From: Olsenella_L kribbiana
GTDB lineage: Bacteria > Actinomycetota > Coriobacteriia > Coriobacteriales > Atopobiaceae
Direction: 5' to 3'
DNA: 64,000 nt
Assembly: GCF_036408795.1 (NCBI RefSeq)
Contig: NZ_JAZGJP010000005.1
Location: 110,159-174,158 of the forward strand
In this document: piece after piece, positions 51,919 to 59,910 of the stretch
Layout of the letters: each line of letters opens with the position of its first letter
Position numbering within the stretch: the first letter of the stretch is position 1
Notes under the pieces: model-generated
The model's database searches: none
The model's input: the letters and a program-made list of their open reading frames with translations, nothing else
What the model was told of the DNA's origin: nothing
Made by a program: the position numbers and the translations under genes

Positions 51919-53058
51919 ATGTCCAAAGAGCCGACTGCAGCAGACCTGCGCCAGTGGCGGCGCGACCTGCACCAGATACCAGAGACCGATTTCGACCTGC
52001 CTGAGACGCTTGCCTATATCGAGCACGAGCTCGAAGGCGTGAGGGATGCCCTCGTAGCCAGTGGGCAGAAAGCTGAGATCCTCCACCCCTGCCGCTCCAC
52101 TGTCTGCCTCTTCCTCGACCGCGGAAGCGAGCACACGACAGCCCTCCGCTCCGATATGGATGCCTTGCCTGTCACAGAGACGACCGGCGTCCCCTTTGCC
52201 TCGACGCATCCGCACAAGATGCACGCCTGCGGACATGACGGACACATGGCAATGCTTCTGGGACTCGCACACCATATTGTCGCCTGTGCAGATGAGCTTC
52301 CCCGTTCGGTGCTCCTTGTCTTCCAGCCGGCAGAGGAGACGACGGGAGGTGCCCGGATTGTCTGCGAGTCGGGCATCTTCAGGAAGGTCCATGCGGACAG
52401 GATCTTCGGCTTCCATCTCTGGCCCGATCTTCCGAAAGGCACGCTTGCCTCGAAGCCAGGACCTCTTCTGGCAGGCTCGCATGAGACCGACGTCACGTTC
52501 CTGGGCAAGGCGTCCCATATCGCGAAAGCAGACCAGGGAGCAGATGCCCTCTCTGCTGCCTGTCGCTTCCAGCGTGCGGCTGCAGACCTCCTCGAGGAAC
52601 GCAGGGCAGTGGAGCCCTGCATCCTGAAGTTCGGCCGCATGGAGGCGGGTTCTGTCAGAAACCAGATTGCCGATACGGCTAAGCTCGAAGGCTCCTTGCG
52701 CATCTTCTCCGACGCAATGGACACGCGCCTTCAGGACGAGGTCAAAGATCTCGCTGCCAGAGCCGCAGAGGACGAGCGCTGCACCTCCGAGGTCCACTTC
52801 TCCCAGGGCTATCCCCCGGTCACGAACGACCCAGGCCTCTTCCAGAAGGCGCTTGCCGCGCTTCCCGAGCTCGAGCTTCTGCCCGAGCCGCTCCTTATTG
52901 CCGAAGACTTTGCCTGGTACCAGCGCTACCTTCCCGGCGTCTTCCTGCTTCTCGGCACCGGCGAGAAGACGCCGCTCCATGCTGCAGACTTCAACTTCGA
53001 CGAGTCGATCTTGACGGTGGGCCTTTCTGCCTACGAGCGCCTGATCCGCATGCCATAA
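51919..53058 (+). CDS. dapL: M20D amidohydrolase, probable N-acetyl-diaminopimelate deacetylase
   Basis: A 379-residue zinc amidohydrolase. LRQWRRDLHQIPETDF starts the domain. ALRSDMDALPVTETTG and the metal ligands in MHACGHDGHMAM (Cys104, His106) follow. The catalytic Glu pair is in FQPAEETTGGA and a His in FGFHLWPDL. The final His is in KTPLHAAD. These fit N-acetyl-L,L-DAP deacetylase (YkuR/DapL) as well as other M20D deacetylases. Placement beside lysA-dapH and patA supports the DAP role. ATG 51919 with GGAAGGA upstream; divergent from lysA. Confidence 0.82.
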   Translation: MSKEPTAADLRQWRRDLHQIPETDFDLPETLAYIEHELEGVRDALVASGQKAEILHPCRSTVCLFLDRGSEHTTALRSDMDALPVTETTGVPFASTHPHKMHACGHDGHMAMLLGLAHHIVACADELPRSVLLVFQPAEETTGGARIVCESGIFRKVHADRIFGFHLWPDLPKGTLASKPGPLLAGSHETDVTFLGKASHIAKADQGADALSAACRFQRAAADLLEERRAVEPCILKFGRMEAGSVRNQIADTAKLEGSLRIFSDAMDTRLQDEVKDLAARAAEDERCTSEVHFSQGYPPVTNDPGLFQKALAALPELELLPEPLLIAEDFAWYQRYLPGVFLLLGTGEKTPLHAADFNFDESILTVGLSAYERLIRMP

Positions 53059-53081
53059 GGGCGGACGGCAAGGACAGCAGA

Positions 53082-53117
53082 AAACACGAGAGGGCAGCCG
53101 GCTGGCTGCCCTCTCTT
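53082..53117. terminator. Bidirectional terminator between dapL and patA
   Basis: Perfect 12-bp stem (53088-53099 with 53104-53115), with TTC on the plus side and GTGTTTT on the minus side. It serves two convergent genes. Confidence 0.87.
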
Positions 53118-53152
53118 CATGTCCATCTGCTTTTCTGCTCCAGCTTGCGAAC

Positions 53153-54316
53153 TCAGATCCTCTGCAGGCTTCCCACGAAGGACGCAAGACGGCGGAGACC
53201 CTCCTTGAGCGTCTCCTCGTCTGTCGCATATGAGATGCGTACATGGCCGGCACAGCCAAAGCAGGTGCCCGGCACGAGGGCAACCCCTGCCTCCTTGATG
53301 GCACGGGTGCAGAAGCGCTCCGCACCGATATGGCTCCCATCTGTATCTGCAAGCCCTGCGACCGATGGGAATGCATAGAAGGCGCCTTCTGGCACGACGC
53401 AGGGAAGGCCCATTTCCTGGAGCGCCGCAATCGTGCTGTCGCGCCGCCTCTCGTAGCTCTGCCTGAAGGGCTCCACATCGCTTGCCAGCGCCCTGGCAGC
53501 GGCATCCTGCGTGAATGCGACGACGCTCGAGATGGCATACATGTGGACCATCGAAAGGGCAGGCATGAGGGGCTCTGGCGCCGCAAGCCACCCCAGGCGC
53601 CAGCCAGTCATGGCATAGGGCTTCGAGAAGCTGTTCACGACGATTGTCCGGTCCGCAAGCTCCGGATAGCTCTCGGCAAAGCCCGTGAACTCGTCCGCAT
53701 AGACAAGCCGCTCATACACATTGTCGCAGATCACATAGAAGTCATGCTCACGGGCCAGCTCAGCCACAGCAGCCAGGCTTTCCTTCGTGAGCACGGTGCC
53801 TGTCGGATTCAGGGGCGAGTTCAGGATGATGGCCTTGGTCTTGGGGCCCACAAGAGCAGCGAGCTTTTCCTTCTCTATCTGGAAGCTGTCCTCTGACGTA
53901 TCGAGCGTTATGGGGTTCGCGCGGCAGATGCGCGCGATTGCATCGTAGAGGAGGAATGCCGGCGTGGGGATGATGAAGTCATCGCCCGGCTCCAGAATCG
54001 TCGTGAGGATCGTATAGATGGCCTCGGTCGCGCCCGAGGTGACGATGACCTGCTCCGGCGAAAACGCAAGGCCGCGCCCTGCCATGTAGGATGAGATGGC
54101 TTCCCTGAGCTCAGCTGTGCCATTGTTCGGCGGATAGTGGGTCTTGCCCTCTTCGAGCGAATGTGCAACCTCTGCACGGATGGGAGCAGGCGTCGTCTCC
54201 CCCGGCTCGCCGAGCGTGAGCGAGATGCACCCCGGCGTCTCATGCGCGAGACGTGCAAACTGGCGGATGCCCGAAGGCTTGAGCGTGGAGAGCGCCGAAT
54301 TGAGCGTAAGCGGCAT
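53153..54316 (-). CDS. patA: Class I aminotransferase, probable N-acetyl-L,L-diaminopimelate aminotransferase
   Basis: A PLP fold-type I enzyme of 387 residues. It has LTLGEPGETTPAPIRAE, HYPPNNGTAELREAI, ILNSPLNPTGTV, the Asp in YVICDNVYERLVY, and the Schiff-base lysine in NSFSKPYAMTGWRLGW (about 232). A basic carboxylate-binding Arg lies near VRISYATDEE. It resembles the PatA/aspartate-aminotransferase group. Because dapH, dapL and lysA are adjacent, the missing transaminase step of the acetyl pathway is the best guess. Start ATG 54316 with GAAGGGA upstream and a 25-base leader. Confidence 0.85.
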   Translation of the reverse strand: MPLTLNSALSTLKPSGIRQFARLAHETPGCISLTLGEPGETTPAPIRAEVAHSLEEGKTHYPPNNGTAELREAISSYMAGRGLAFSPEQVIVTSGATEAIYTILTTILEPGDDFIIPTPAFLLYDAIARICRANPITLDTSEDSFQIEKEKLAALVGPKTKAIILNSPLNPTGTVLTKESLAAVAELAREHDFYVICDNVYERLVYADEFTGFAESYPELADRTIVVNSFSKPYAMTGWRLGWLAAPEPLMPALSMVHMYAISSVVAFTQDAAARALASDVEPFRQSYERRRDSTIAALQEMGLPCVVPEGAFYAFPSVAGLADTDGSHIGAERFCTRAIKEAGVALVPGTCFGCAGHVRISYATDEETLKEGLRRLASFVGSLQRI

Positions 54317-54347
54317 GAAAAAGTCCCTTCATCGGATATGGACATCC

Positions 54348-54353
54348 ATTATC
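54348..54353 (-). promoter_or_regulatory. -10 box (GATAAT in GATAATGGATGTC) for patA
   Basis: The minus-strand hexamer is followed by GGATG, as at lysA, dapL and the M18 gene. Start predicted near 54341. It indicates that patA is not just the tail of the thi operon. Confidence 0.5.
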
Positions 54354-54395
54354 CTCCGAAGGGACCTTGCGCACATCAGATCGCTGACACTGCCA

Positions 54396-55184
54396 TCAAC
54401 TTGTAGCGTTGGCACCCAGAAGCTCGAGCACCTGCTTCTTGCAGGAGAGGAAGTCATCTGTGAGCGCGAAAGCAGAAGCGGAGAGATCTCCTCTTGGCAC
54501 GGCAATCTCGCCGACAAGGTGGCTCGGCCTGCCTTCTGAGGGGTTGCCGCCGAGGACATAGATCCTTCTCGCCATGCTCACTGCCTCGTCGACATCGTGC
54601 GTGATCATGAGGGTCGCATATCCGAGCTCCTCTGCCATGCTGCAGTACCAGCTCCTCATGTCTGCTCTCGTCAAGGCGTCCAAAGCGCTGAACGGCTCGT
54701 CCAGAAGCATCACATCGTTGCCCATGAGGTAGGTGCGCAGGAACGCCGCACGCTGGCGCATGCCGCCCGAAAGCTCCGAGGGCCACTTCTTCTGCGTCCC
54801 CTCAAGGCCGAAGCGGCCAAAGAGCGGTGCCGCCTTCGCACGTGCCTCCTCTTTCTTCATGCCTCCGAGCACGAGCGGCAGGGAGACATTGTCCTCGATC
54901 GTCTTGTGTGGCAGCAGGAGATCCTTCTGGAGCATGTAGCTCACCTTGCCCGGATGCCCCGTGATGTCTGTCCCATGCAGGAGCACGCGGCCCGCATCGG
55001 GAACGGTGAGTCCTGAGAGAGCATGGAGGATCGTCGTCTTGCCGCAGCCGGAGCGTCCGACAAGGCAGACGACCTCTCCTGGCGCTACCGACATGCTCAC
55101 ATGAGAGACGACTGCATGGACCCCATCCCAGGAAAGGACGAGATCGTCGGCTTCGAGCGCTGGCGTGTTTGCGGATTCTGCCAT
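54396..55184 (-). CDS. thiZ: ABC transporter ATPase, thiamine-precursor uptake (ThiZ type)
   Basis: A 262-residue ATPase of the nitrate/sulfonate/NMT1 importer class. Walker A GRSGCGKTT, the Q-loop MLQKDLLLPHKT, the signature ELSGGMRQRAAFLRT, Walker B MLLDEPFSALDALTR and the H-loop LMITHDVDEAVSMA are present. It follows thiY by four bases. The ligand assignment rests on the TPP riboswitch and on YkoF and ThiY in the same operon. Confidence 0.9.
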   Translation of the reverse strand: MAESANTPALEADDLVLSWDGVHAVVSHVSMSVAPGEVVCLVGRSGCGKTTILHALSGLTVPDAGRVLLHGTDITGHPGKVSYMLQKDLLLPHKTIEDNVSLPLVLGGMKKEEARAKAAPLFGRFGLEGTQKKWPSELSGGMRQRAAFLRTYLMGNDVMLLDEPFSALDALTRADMRSWYCSMAEELGYATLMITHDVDEAVSMARRIYVLGGNPSEGRPSHLVGEIAVPRGDLSASAFALTDDFLSCKKQVLELLGANATS

Positions 55185-55188
55185 GGCC

Positions 55189-56241
55189 TCAAGCCTCGAG
55201 GTAGTCCATCGTCCAGCCAGCATTGACATCGAGCTTGTTCGTGACAAGGTCGTTGTCGTTGAGCCACTGGAAGTAGGCTGCCCAGCGGTCGGCGTCGATG
55301 ACGCCCCAGGAGGAGGCATCTGCCTGGTACTGGCCAGCAAGATAGGTCTGGCTCTTCTTCACGAGGGCAGAGTCGAGCTCCGGCACCTCTTCGAGCAGGA
55401 TATCCGCCGCCTCGTCCGGATTCTCGATTGCGTACTCGTAGCCCTTCTTCGCCGCGCGCACGAAGGCAGCAACCGTATCCGGGTTCTCCTTGCAGAAGTC
55501 GTTGTTCGCAGCGAGGACCGGCGTATAGAAGTCGAAGACCGGATCCATCGAGATGAAGCTGAAGTAGTTCACCGGATAGTCCTGGACCGCAGCATTCTGC
55601 ACAGCCCATCCCTCATAGACCCAGACGCAGTCGAACATGTTCGCCTTGAGGCCACTGACCTCGTCGTCCACGGAGTAGGCAACCATCTTGAGCTTCGAGA
55701 AGTCGCCGCCGTCTGCCTCCATGACCTGCTTGATCGTCGCCTGCTCGACCGGCATGTCCCACGTCGCATAGACATGGTCTTCCATCTTCTTTGCGGACGT
55801 GATGCCATCCTCCTGGCGGCTCATGATGCCAGAGGTGTTGTGCTGGATGATGGCAGCGACTGCCTGGATCGGAAGCGGATTGTCAGAGGCAAGGGCATTG
55901 GCAATGTAGTCCTGGTAGGAGACGCCCATCTGCGCCTGGCCCGAGCCGATCAGGGCCTCTGCCGTATCGTCTGCCGGCTGGATGATCGAGACATCGAGAC
56001 CTTCATCGGCAAACCAGCCCTTCTTCTGGGCGACGTAGATGCCGGTGTGGTTCGTGTTCGGGGTGTAGTCGAGGCAGAAGTCGATATGCGTCGTTTCGGA
56101 TGAATCCGAAGACGAGGAAGCAGACGAGCTCTGCGACTGGGACTGGGCACCGGAGTTGTCATAGGATCCGCAGGCGGCAAGAGCGCTCGTGCAGGCAAGG
56201 GCGCCTGCTCCCAAAAATGCGCGGCGGGAGAGATTCTTCAT
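55189..56241 (-). CDS. thiY: Thiamine-precursor-binding lipoprotein (ThiY / NMT1-THI5-like)
   Basis: A 350-residue substrate-binding protein. The N-terminus has twin arginines (SRRAFLG at 5-11) and a lipobox LAAC with Cys24, so it is probably a Tat-exported lipoprotein. A Ser/Gln-rich linker is followed by the NMT1-like core FCLDYTPNTNHTGIYVAQKKGWF. Relatives bind formylaminopyrimidine or HMP. The start ATG 56241 overlaps the permease stop by four bases and has AAAGGAAG upstream. Confidence 0.9.
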   Translation of the reverse strand: MKNLSRRAFLGAGALACTSALAACGSYDNSGAQSQSQSSSASSSSDSSETTHIDFCLDYTPNTNHTGIYVAQKKGWFADEGLDVSIIQPADDTAEALIGSGQAQMGVSYQDYIANALASDNPLPIQAVAAIIQHNTSGIMSRQEDGITSAKKMEDHVYATWDMPVEQATIKQVMEADGGDFSKLKMVAYSVDDEVSGLKANMFDCVWVYEGWAVQNAAVQDYPVNYFSFISMDPVFDFYTPVLAANNDFCKENPDTVAAFVRAAKKGYEYAIENPDEAADILLEEVPELDSALVKKSQTYLAGQYQADASSWGVIDADRWAAYFQWLNDNDLVTNKLDVNAGWTMDYLEA

Positions 56242-57074
56242 TTTCTGTTCTTCCTTTCTGCCTTGAGCCAAGGCATGGTGAGTTTCTGGAGTGCATCGAC
56301 GCCCTTCATGAGGAGAAGGGAGAGGGCCGAGATCAGGATGATCACGGCAAACATGCGGTCATAGGAGAACGACTTCCTGACGCGTGTCATGTACACGCCG
56401 AGTCCGCTGAAGCCGCCGAGCCACTCGGCGATGACAGCACCGACGATTGCGTAGGTAGCTGAGATGCGAAGGCCGCTATAGAACTCATTCAGGGCTGCCG
56501 GCAGCTTCACCTGCCAGAAGATCTGCCAGCGGCTTGCGTTCATCGTGCGCATGAGGTCGAGGAGATCGGGGTCGACCGAGCGAAATCCCGAGACGAGCGA
56601 GACCGTCACGGGGAAGAAGGTGGAGATAACGACGAGGACGATCTTCGGGGCAAGGCCGTAGCCGAACCAGAGGACGAGAAGCGGCGCGATTGCGACGGTG
56701 GGAATCGTCTGGCTGATCGTGACGAGAGGATTGAGCGCCAGTGCCACGCCCTCGAAGCGGTCCATCAGCACTGCCACGACAAAGCCGACGGCGACGCCGA
56801 TAACGAGGCCCAGGATGGACTCGACAAGCGTCGTCACGGAGTGCGAGGCAAGAAGCCCTGCATCGGTCACAAGCGCCGTGATGACCTGGGTCGGGCTCGG
56901 CAGAAGGAAGTTCGGGATGAGGCCGACCACGACGACAAGCTGCCAGATTGCAAGGATCGCCAGTATCGTCAATGCAGGAATCATGACGGCACGGCGGTGC
57001 GCACGCTTCCTGCGCTCGGCAAGCAGCTCCTCTGCCTTCTTCTCCGTCTCTTCGGAGACATCCTCGCTAGGCAA
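56238..57074 (-). CDS. thiX: ABC transporter permease, thiamine-precursor uptake (ThiX type)
   Basis: A 278-residue binding-protein-dependent permease. A charged N-terminal helix of about 30 residues is followed by five to six membrane segments. LNPLVTISQTIPTVAIAPLLVLWFG and the EAA loop-type segment MNASRWQIFWQVKLPAALNEF are typical of the SsuC/TauC/ThiX family. It probably begins with TTG 57074, overlapping the YkoF-like gene by eight bases with AGGAG upstream. No ATG is available at the right place. Confidence 0.9.
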   Translation of the reverse strand: MPSEDVSEETEKKAEELLAERRKRAHRRAVMIPALTILAILAIWQLVVVVGLIPNFLLPSPTQVITALVTDAGLLASHSVTTLVESILGLVIGVAVGFVVAVLMDRFEGVALALNPLVTISQTIPTVAIAPLLVLWFGYGLAPKIVLVVISTFFPVTVSLVSGFRSVDPDLLDLMRTMNASRWQIFWQVKLPAALNEFYSGLRISATYAIVGAVIAEWLGGFSGLGVYMTRVRKSFSYDRMFAVIILISALSLLLMKGVDALQKLTMPWLKAERKNRK

Positions 57075-57405
57075 CGTCTTCGCTCCTGTCCCGGAACTCG
57101 CTGTCCGTGGGATGGTACTTCCCCACCTTGTGCTCTGTGGTCATTACGTCGCCCTCGGAGCGGTAGTCGATCTTCACATAGGTCGCCACATGCTTGCAGC
57201 CGGCCTTGGCGCCGACGAGCTGGCACTGCTTCACGATCTCCATGCACTCGTCGTAGTCGCCCTCGATAGCGGTCTCGAAGGGCCCTACGAAGTAGTCGAT
57301 GCCCGTGGAGTCGATGTAGGCGATGACCGCATCGACGATGCGGCACACCTCTTCATCGGTTGCCGCATCGAGCGGCAGATACTGGATTGCGACAGAGCAG
57401 TTCAT
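57067..57405 (-). CDS. Thiamine-binding YkoF/MTH1187-family protein
   Basis: A 112-residue single ferredoxin-like domain of the thiamine/HMP-binding family. It has NCSVAIQYLPLD, then YIDSTGIDYFVGPFETAIEGDYDECMEIVKQC and VATYVKIDYR. Family members bind thiamine or its pyrimidine part. It is the first gene after the TPP riboswitch and the leading gene of the transporter operon. ATG 57405 with AAAGGA upstream. Confidence 0.9.
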   Translation of the reverse strand: MNCSVAIQYLPLDAATDEEVCRIVDAVIAYIDSTGIDYFVGPFETAIEGDYDECMEIVKQCQLVGAKAGCKHVATYVKIDYRSEGDVMTTEHKVGKYHPTDSEFRDRSEDVA

Positions 57406-57425
57406 GCATATCCTTTCCGGGCACC

Positions 57426-57455
57426 AAAAAGGCGCCCTACATCTCGTAAGGCGCC
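57426..57455 (-). terminator. Riboswitch-controlled intrinsic terminator
   Basis: 10-bp GC stem with one wobble (57431-57440 with 57446-57455), followed on the minus strand by TTTTT. It lies between the TPP aptamer and the first gene, so thiamine pyrophosphate probably ends transcription here. Confidence 0.88.
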
Positions 57456-57471
57456 CGAACACGTTGCTCTG

Positions 57472-57559
57472 GTCCCTACGCCGGCATTATCCGGATCAGG
57501 TAATTGGGTCGTGGCAGGAGGTGCCACCTCTCAGCCGGGCCATAGCCCCAGCTCCCCCA
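57472..57559 (-). ncRNA. TPP riboswitch (THI box)
   Basis: All the conserved blocks are present on the minus strand: GGGGGAGCTGGGGC, GGCTGAGAGG, a variable GTGGCAC...GCCAC stem, GACCC, then ACCTGATCCGGATAATGCCGG and CGTAGGGA. The transcript starts a few bases before it from a TATAAT box. Confidence 0.98.
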
Positions 57560-57569
57560 TGTCAAGGCC

Positions 57570-57575
57570 ATTATA
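57570..57575 (-). promoter_or_regulatory. -10 box (TATAAT) of the thiamine-precursor operon
   Basis: GCTATAATGG with TTTGTG 17 bases upstream. Predicted start about 57563, just ahead of the TPP aptamer. Confidence 0.65.
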
Positions 57576-57998
57576 GCGCGCGCACAGTCCATCACAAACA
57601 CCCAGGTAGATTGGGTCATATGACTGTTTGCGAGCTCAATTACAGACTTCATACGAACGGTTCCGGAAGTCAGCTGTACATGTACAGATGGACGGCGGAA
57701 CCTGTGCGCGGCGGCCGGAGAGGCCGGCCAGACGACGTGCAGGAATAAGCTGACATCGCATGTCCGGAAGATCCAGGAAGAAAGGGAGGAAGCCCCCAGT
57801 CCAGGGCATATCTGAGTCTGACGAAGCCGGAGAGGAGGCTGGTCGAGGAAGGCCTCGACCGCGGCAACAGCTGCATCCGTTCGGCTAGCTGCAGGAATCC
57901 TGACCTGCCCCCCGGAGTGTACGGATGACAGGTGAAATCAACCCCGGCAAGCGCAGCGCCCATCGAAGCCGCCATCAGACGCAAGCTCCCCATGACAT
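57576..57998. other. Gene-poor region between the rmlD-like gene end and the thi promoter
   Basis: About 420 bases with no gene I can support. Open frames here have no ribosome site and look like random translation. The only structure is a perfect 14-base palindrome, CTGTACATGTACAG, at 57674-57687, about 100 bases upstream of the thi -10 box. Confidence 0.5.
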
Positions 57999-58034
57999 AA
58001 AAGCCGGAGCGGGAGAAGCCCTCCTGCTCCGGCT
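57998..58034 (-). terminator. Intrinsic terminator after the deoC operon
   Basis: 14-bp stem with one wobble (58002-58015 with 58021-58034), a 5-base loop, and TTTTA on the minus strand. Confidence 0.9.
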
Positions 58035-58058
58035 GGTTCAGACAGAATGCCTGCCGCT

Positions 58059-58931
58059 CTATGCAAGCCCGAAATCACGCAGGCAGAGATCGAGATCTTC
58101 CTCGAACGTCCCGAGCTCGATGCCAGCAGCTTGAATCTTGTCGGATGCCAGACGGAAATCGCGCGGAGCCTCTGCATACGTCTTCTCATCGGGCAGGATG
58201 ATGCGCTCTGTGATTCTGGAATCACAGCCAAGACGTGCAGCAATCACCCGTGCTGCCTCATAGGTCGTATAGGGATTCTGGCTCGCAAGATGGTAGACGC
58301 CAGACGGCAGTGCCAGAATCTTCGGCAGCTGTCCAGCAAATCTCTGTGCGTACGTCATGTTTCTCCGCTCATGCACGCGGAAGCCTGTCGGCGTATCCGT
58401 TCGGAGCGCCCGCATCACGTTCGTGAGGATGTTGGGGGAAGGATGCACGCCCGGCAGCGCAAGGCCGAACATCCAGGAGAAGCGGAGGATCACATAGTCC
58501 TCGAGGTGCTCCTGGATCCAGAGATCGGCCTCTGCCTTCTGCTGGCCATAACGGCTGACCGTCCCCATCTCATCCGTTTCGCAGTATGGTGCCTGTCCCG
58601 GCGCGGCATTGAAGCACTGCTCGGTCGAGATGAAGACAAGCCTCTTGCCCCGCTCCTGGCAGACGCGAGCAATCTCGATAGCGGACTCCGTATTCACGCG
58701 ATGTGTGCCTTCGGAGTCCTTCTCGCAGTGTGCCGTCGTGGCATCTGCTGCCATATGGAGGCAGATATCGAAGTCTGCCTTCCTGAAGCGCTCTGCTACC
58801 CGCTCGGGATCAGCGAAGTCCACGTCGCTATGCGATACCCGGATGAAGTCGTAGGTGCCTGCGTTGTAGAGCTGCGCCAGACTTGCAAGATATCCGTGCG
58901 CACCGGTAATCAAGACCCGCTCTCTTGCCAT
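58059..58931 (-). CDS. NAD(P)-dependent sugar-nucleotide reductase, RmlD-like
   Basis: A 290-residue short-chain dehydrogenase/RmlD-type protein. The Rossmann start RVLITGAHGYLASLAQ is followed by CLHMAADATTAHCEKD. FISTEQCFN and the catalytic Tyr-Lys in SRYGQQKAEAD (about 128-138) come next. It resembles dTDP-4-dehydrorhamnose reductases and extended SDRs, but no rml genes are nearby, so the substrate is uncertain. It is the third gene of deoC-manA-rmlD-like, 8 bases after the isomerase. Confidence 0.82.
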   Translation of the reverse strand: MARERVLITGAHGYLASLAQLYNAGTYDFIRVSHSDVDFADPERVAERFRKADFDICLHMAADATTAHCEKDSEGTHRVNTESAIEIARVCQERGKRLVFISTEQCFNAAPGQAPYCETDEMGTVSRYGQQKAEADLWIQEHLEDYVILRFSWMFGLALPGVHPSPNILTNVMRALRTDTPTGFRVHERRNMTYAQRFAGQLPKILALPSGVYHLASQNPYTTYEAARVIAARLGCDSRITERIILPDEKTYAEAPRDFRLASDKIQAAGIELGTFEEDLDLCLRDFGLA

Positions 58932-58939
58932 GTCTCCTC

Positions 58940-59902
58940 CTATTTGCCTTCATCTTCGAACTCGCAGGAGTGTGCTGCATAGCTCCTGAGCACGCGGCAG
59001 CATCCCTCAACGGTGTAGCTTCCGGCAGATGCCGGAACGATAAGGGAACGTGTGGGAGCAAGCGCTGCAGTTCCGTCCTCAGTCTCCACTTTTGCCGTGC
59101 CGGCTACGCAGGAGATGATGTGATAGCGGCTACAGGTATCCTGCGTCCAGCTGCCTCTGACATCAGCCACATCAGAGACGAAGATGCTGGTCGTGATGCC
59201 CCGGCGAACGCCCGCAGGAGCCTTTGGATCCAAGGCGCCAAGCCTTCTTGGCTCAGGCCTGCTCTCAGTCCTCAGCACATCGAATCCCTGCTTCACATGG
59301 AGCTCGCGGCCACGGCCCCAGTCGCAGATGCGGTAGGTCTTGAAGCCGAAGGATCCTACCTCCAGCGCAAAGACGCCTGCACCGAGTGCATGGAGCGTCC
59401 CTGCCGGCACAAGCACGAAGTCACCTTCCTCTACAGGGATGCGGCGCCCATAGCGCTCGCCAATCGTGTCATCTGCTGCAGCTACACGCAGAGCCCCGAC
59501 ATCGTCTGTCGTCGTTCCGAGTATGATGGTCGCACCCGGATCTGCCGCCAGGATGTACCAGGACTCCGTCTTCTCGTGGTCGTGCTCATGTGCCTGGGCA
59601 TACGCCTCATCGGGATGTACCTGCACGGAGAGGTTCTGAGCAGCATCCATCGTGAGCACCTGCACGATGCCAGGATCGCCTGCACACTCCCCCATGATCT
59701 CTTCTCGATGCTCGTCGATGAGCCGGTCGAGCGACATCCCGTCGAAGGGGCCTCCCTCGACCATGTTCACGAGTCCCTCATGTACAGAGACGTCGAACGA
59801 CTCGCCGTACCAGACATCCGCCTCGAGGCCTCTCGCCTCATTGATTCGAGGACCTGACCAGACGGGAGAGATGTAGTTTGGCCTCAAGAGTATCGGTCCC
59901 AT
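58940..59902 (-). CDS. manA: Type I phosphomannose isomerase
   Basis: Zinc-dependent interconversion of mannose-6-phosphate and fructose-6-phosphate. The protein is 320 residues, the short bacterial form. NLSVQVHPDEAYAQAHE carries the first ligands. KTESWYILAA supplies the Glu, and VPAGTLHALGAGVFALEVG the further His. It starts with ATG 59902 and AAGGA, 8 bases after the deoC stop. Grouping with deoC and a sugar reductase suggests regulated sugar catabolism or nucleotide-sugar supply. Confidence 0.9.
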   Translation of the reverse strand: MGPILLRPNYISPVWSGPRINEARGLEADVWYGESFDVSVHEGLVNMVEGGPFDGMSLDRLIDEHREEIMGECAGDPGIVQVLTMDAAQNLSVQVHPDEAYAQAHEHDHEKTESWYILAADPGATIILGTTTDDVGALRVAAADDTIGERYGRRIPVEEGDFVLVPAGTLHALGAGVFALEVGSFGFKTYRICDWGRGRELHVKQGFDVLRTESRPEPRRLGALDPKAPAGVRRGITTSIFVSDVADVRGSWTQDTCSRYHIISCVAGTAKVETEDGTAALAPTRSLIVPASAGSYTVEGCCRVLRSYAAHSCEFEDEGK

Positions 59903-59910
59903 AGAGGTCC

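Noticed and set aside
51727..53586. Upstream extension of the lysA frame
   Set aside because: It runs antisense through dapL. The GTG at 51726 has a good ribosome site and a -10 box just upstream, and homology begins there.
57670..57993. A 107-codon frame in the thi/rmlD gap
   Set aside because: No ribosome site, low-complexity Arg/Ser/Pro content and no family resemblance.
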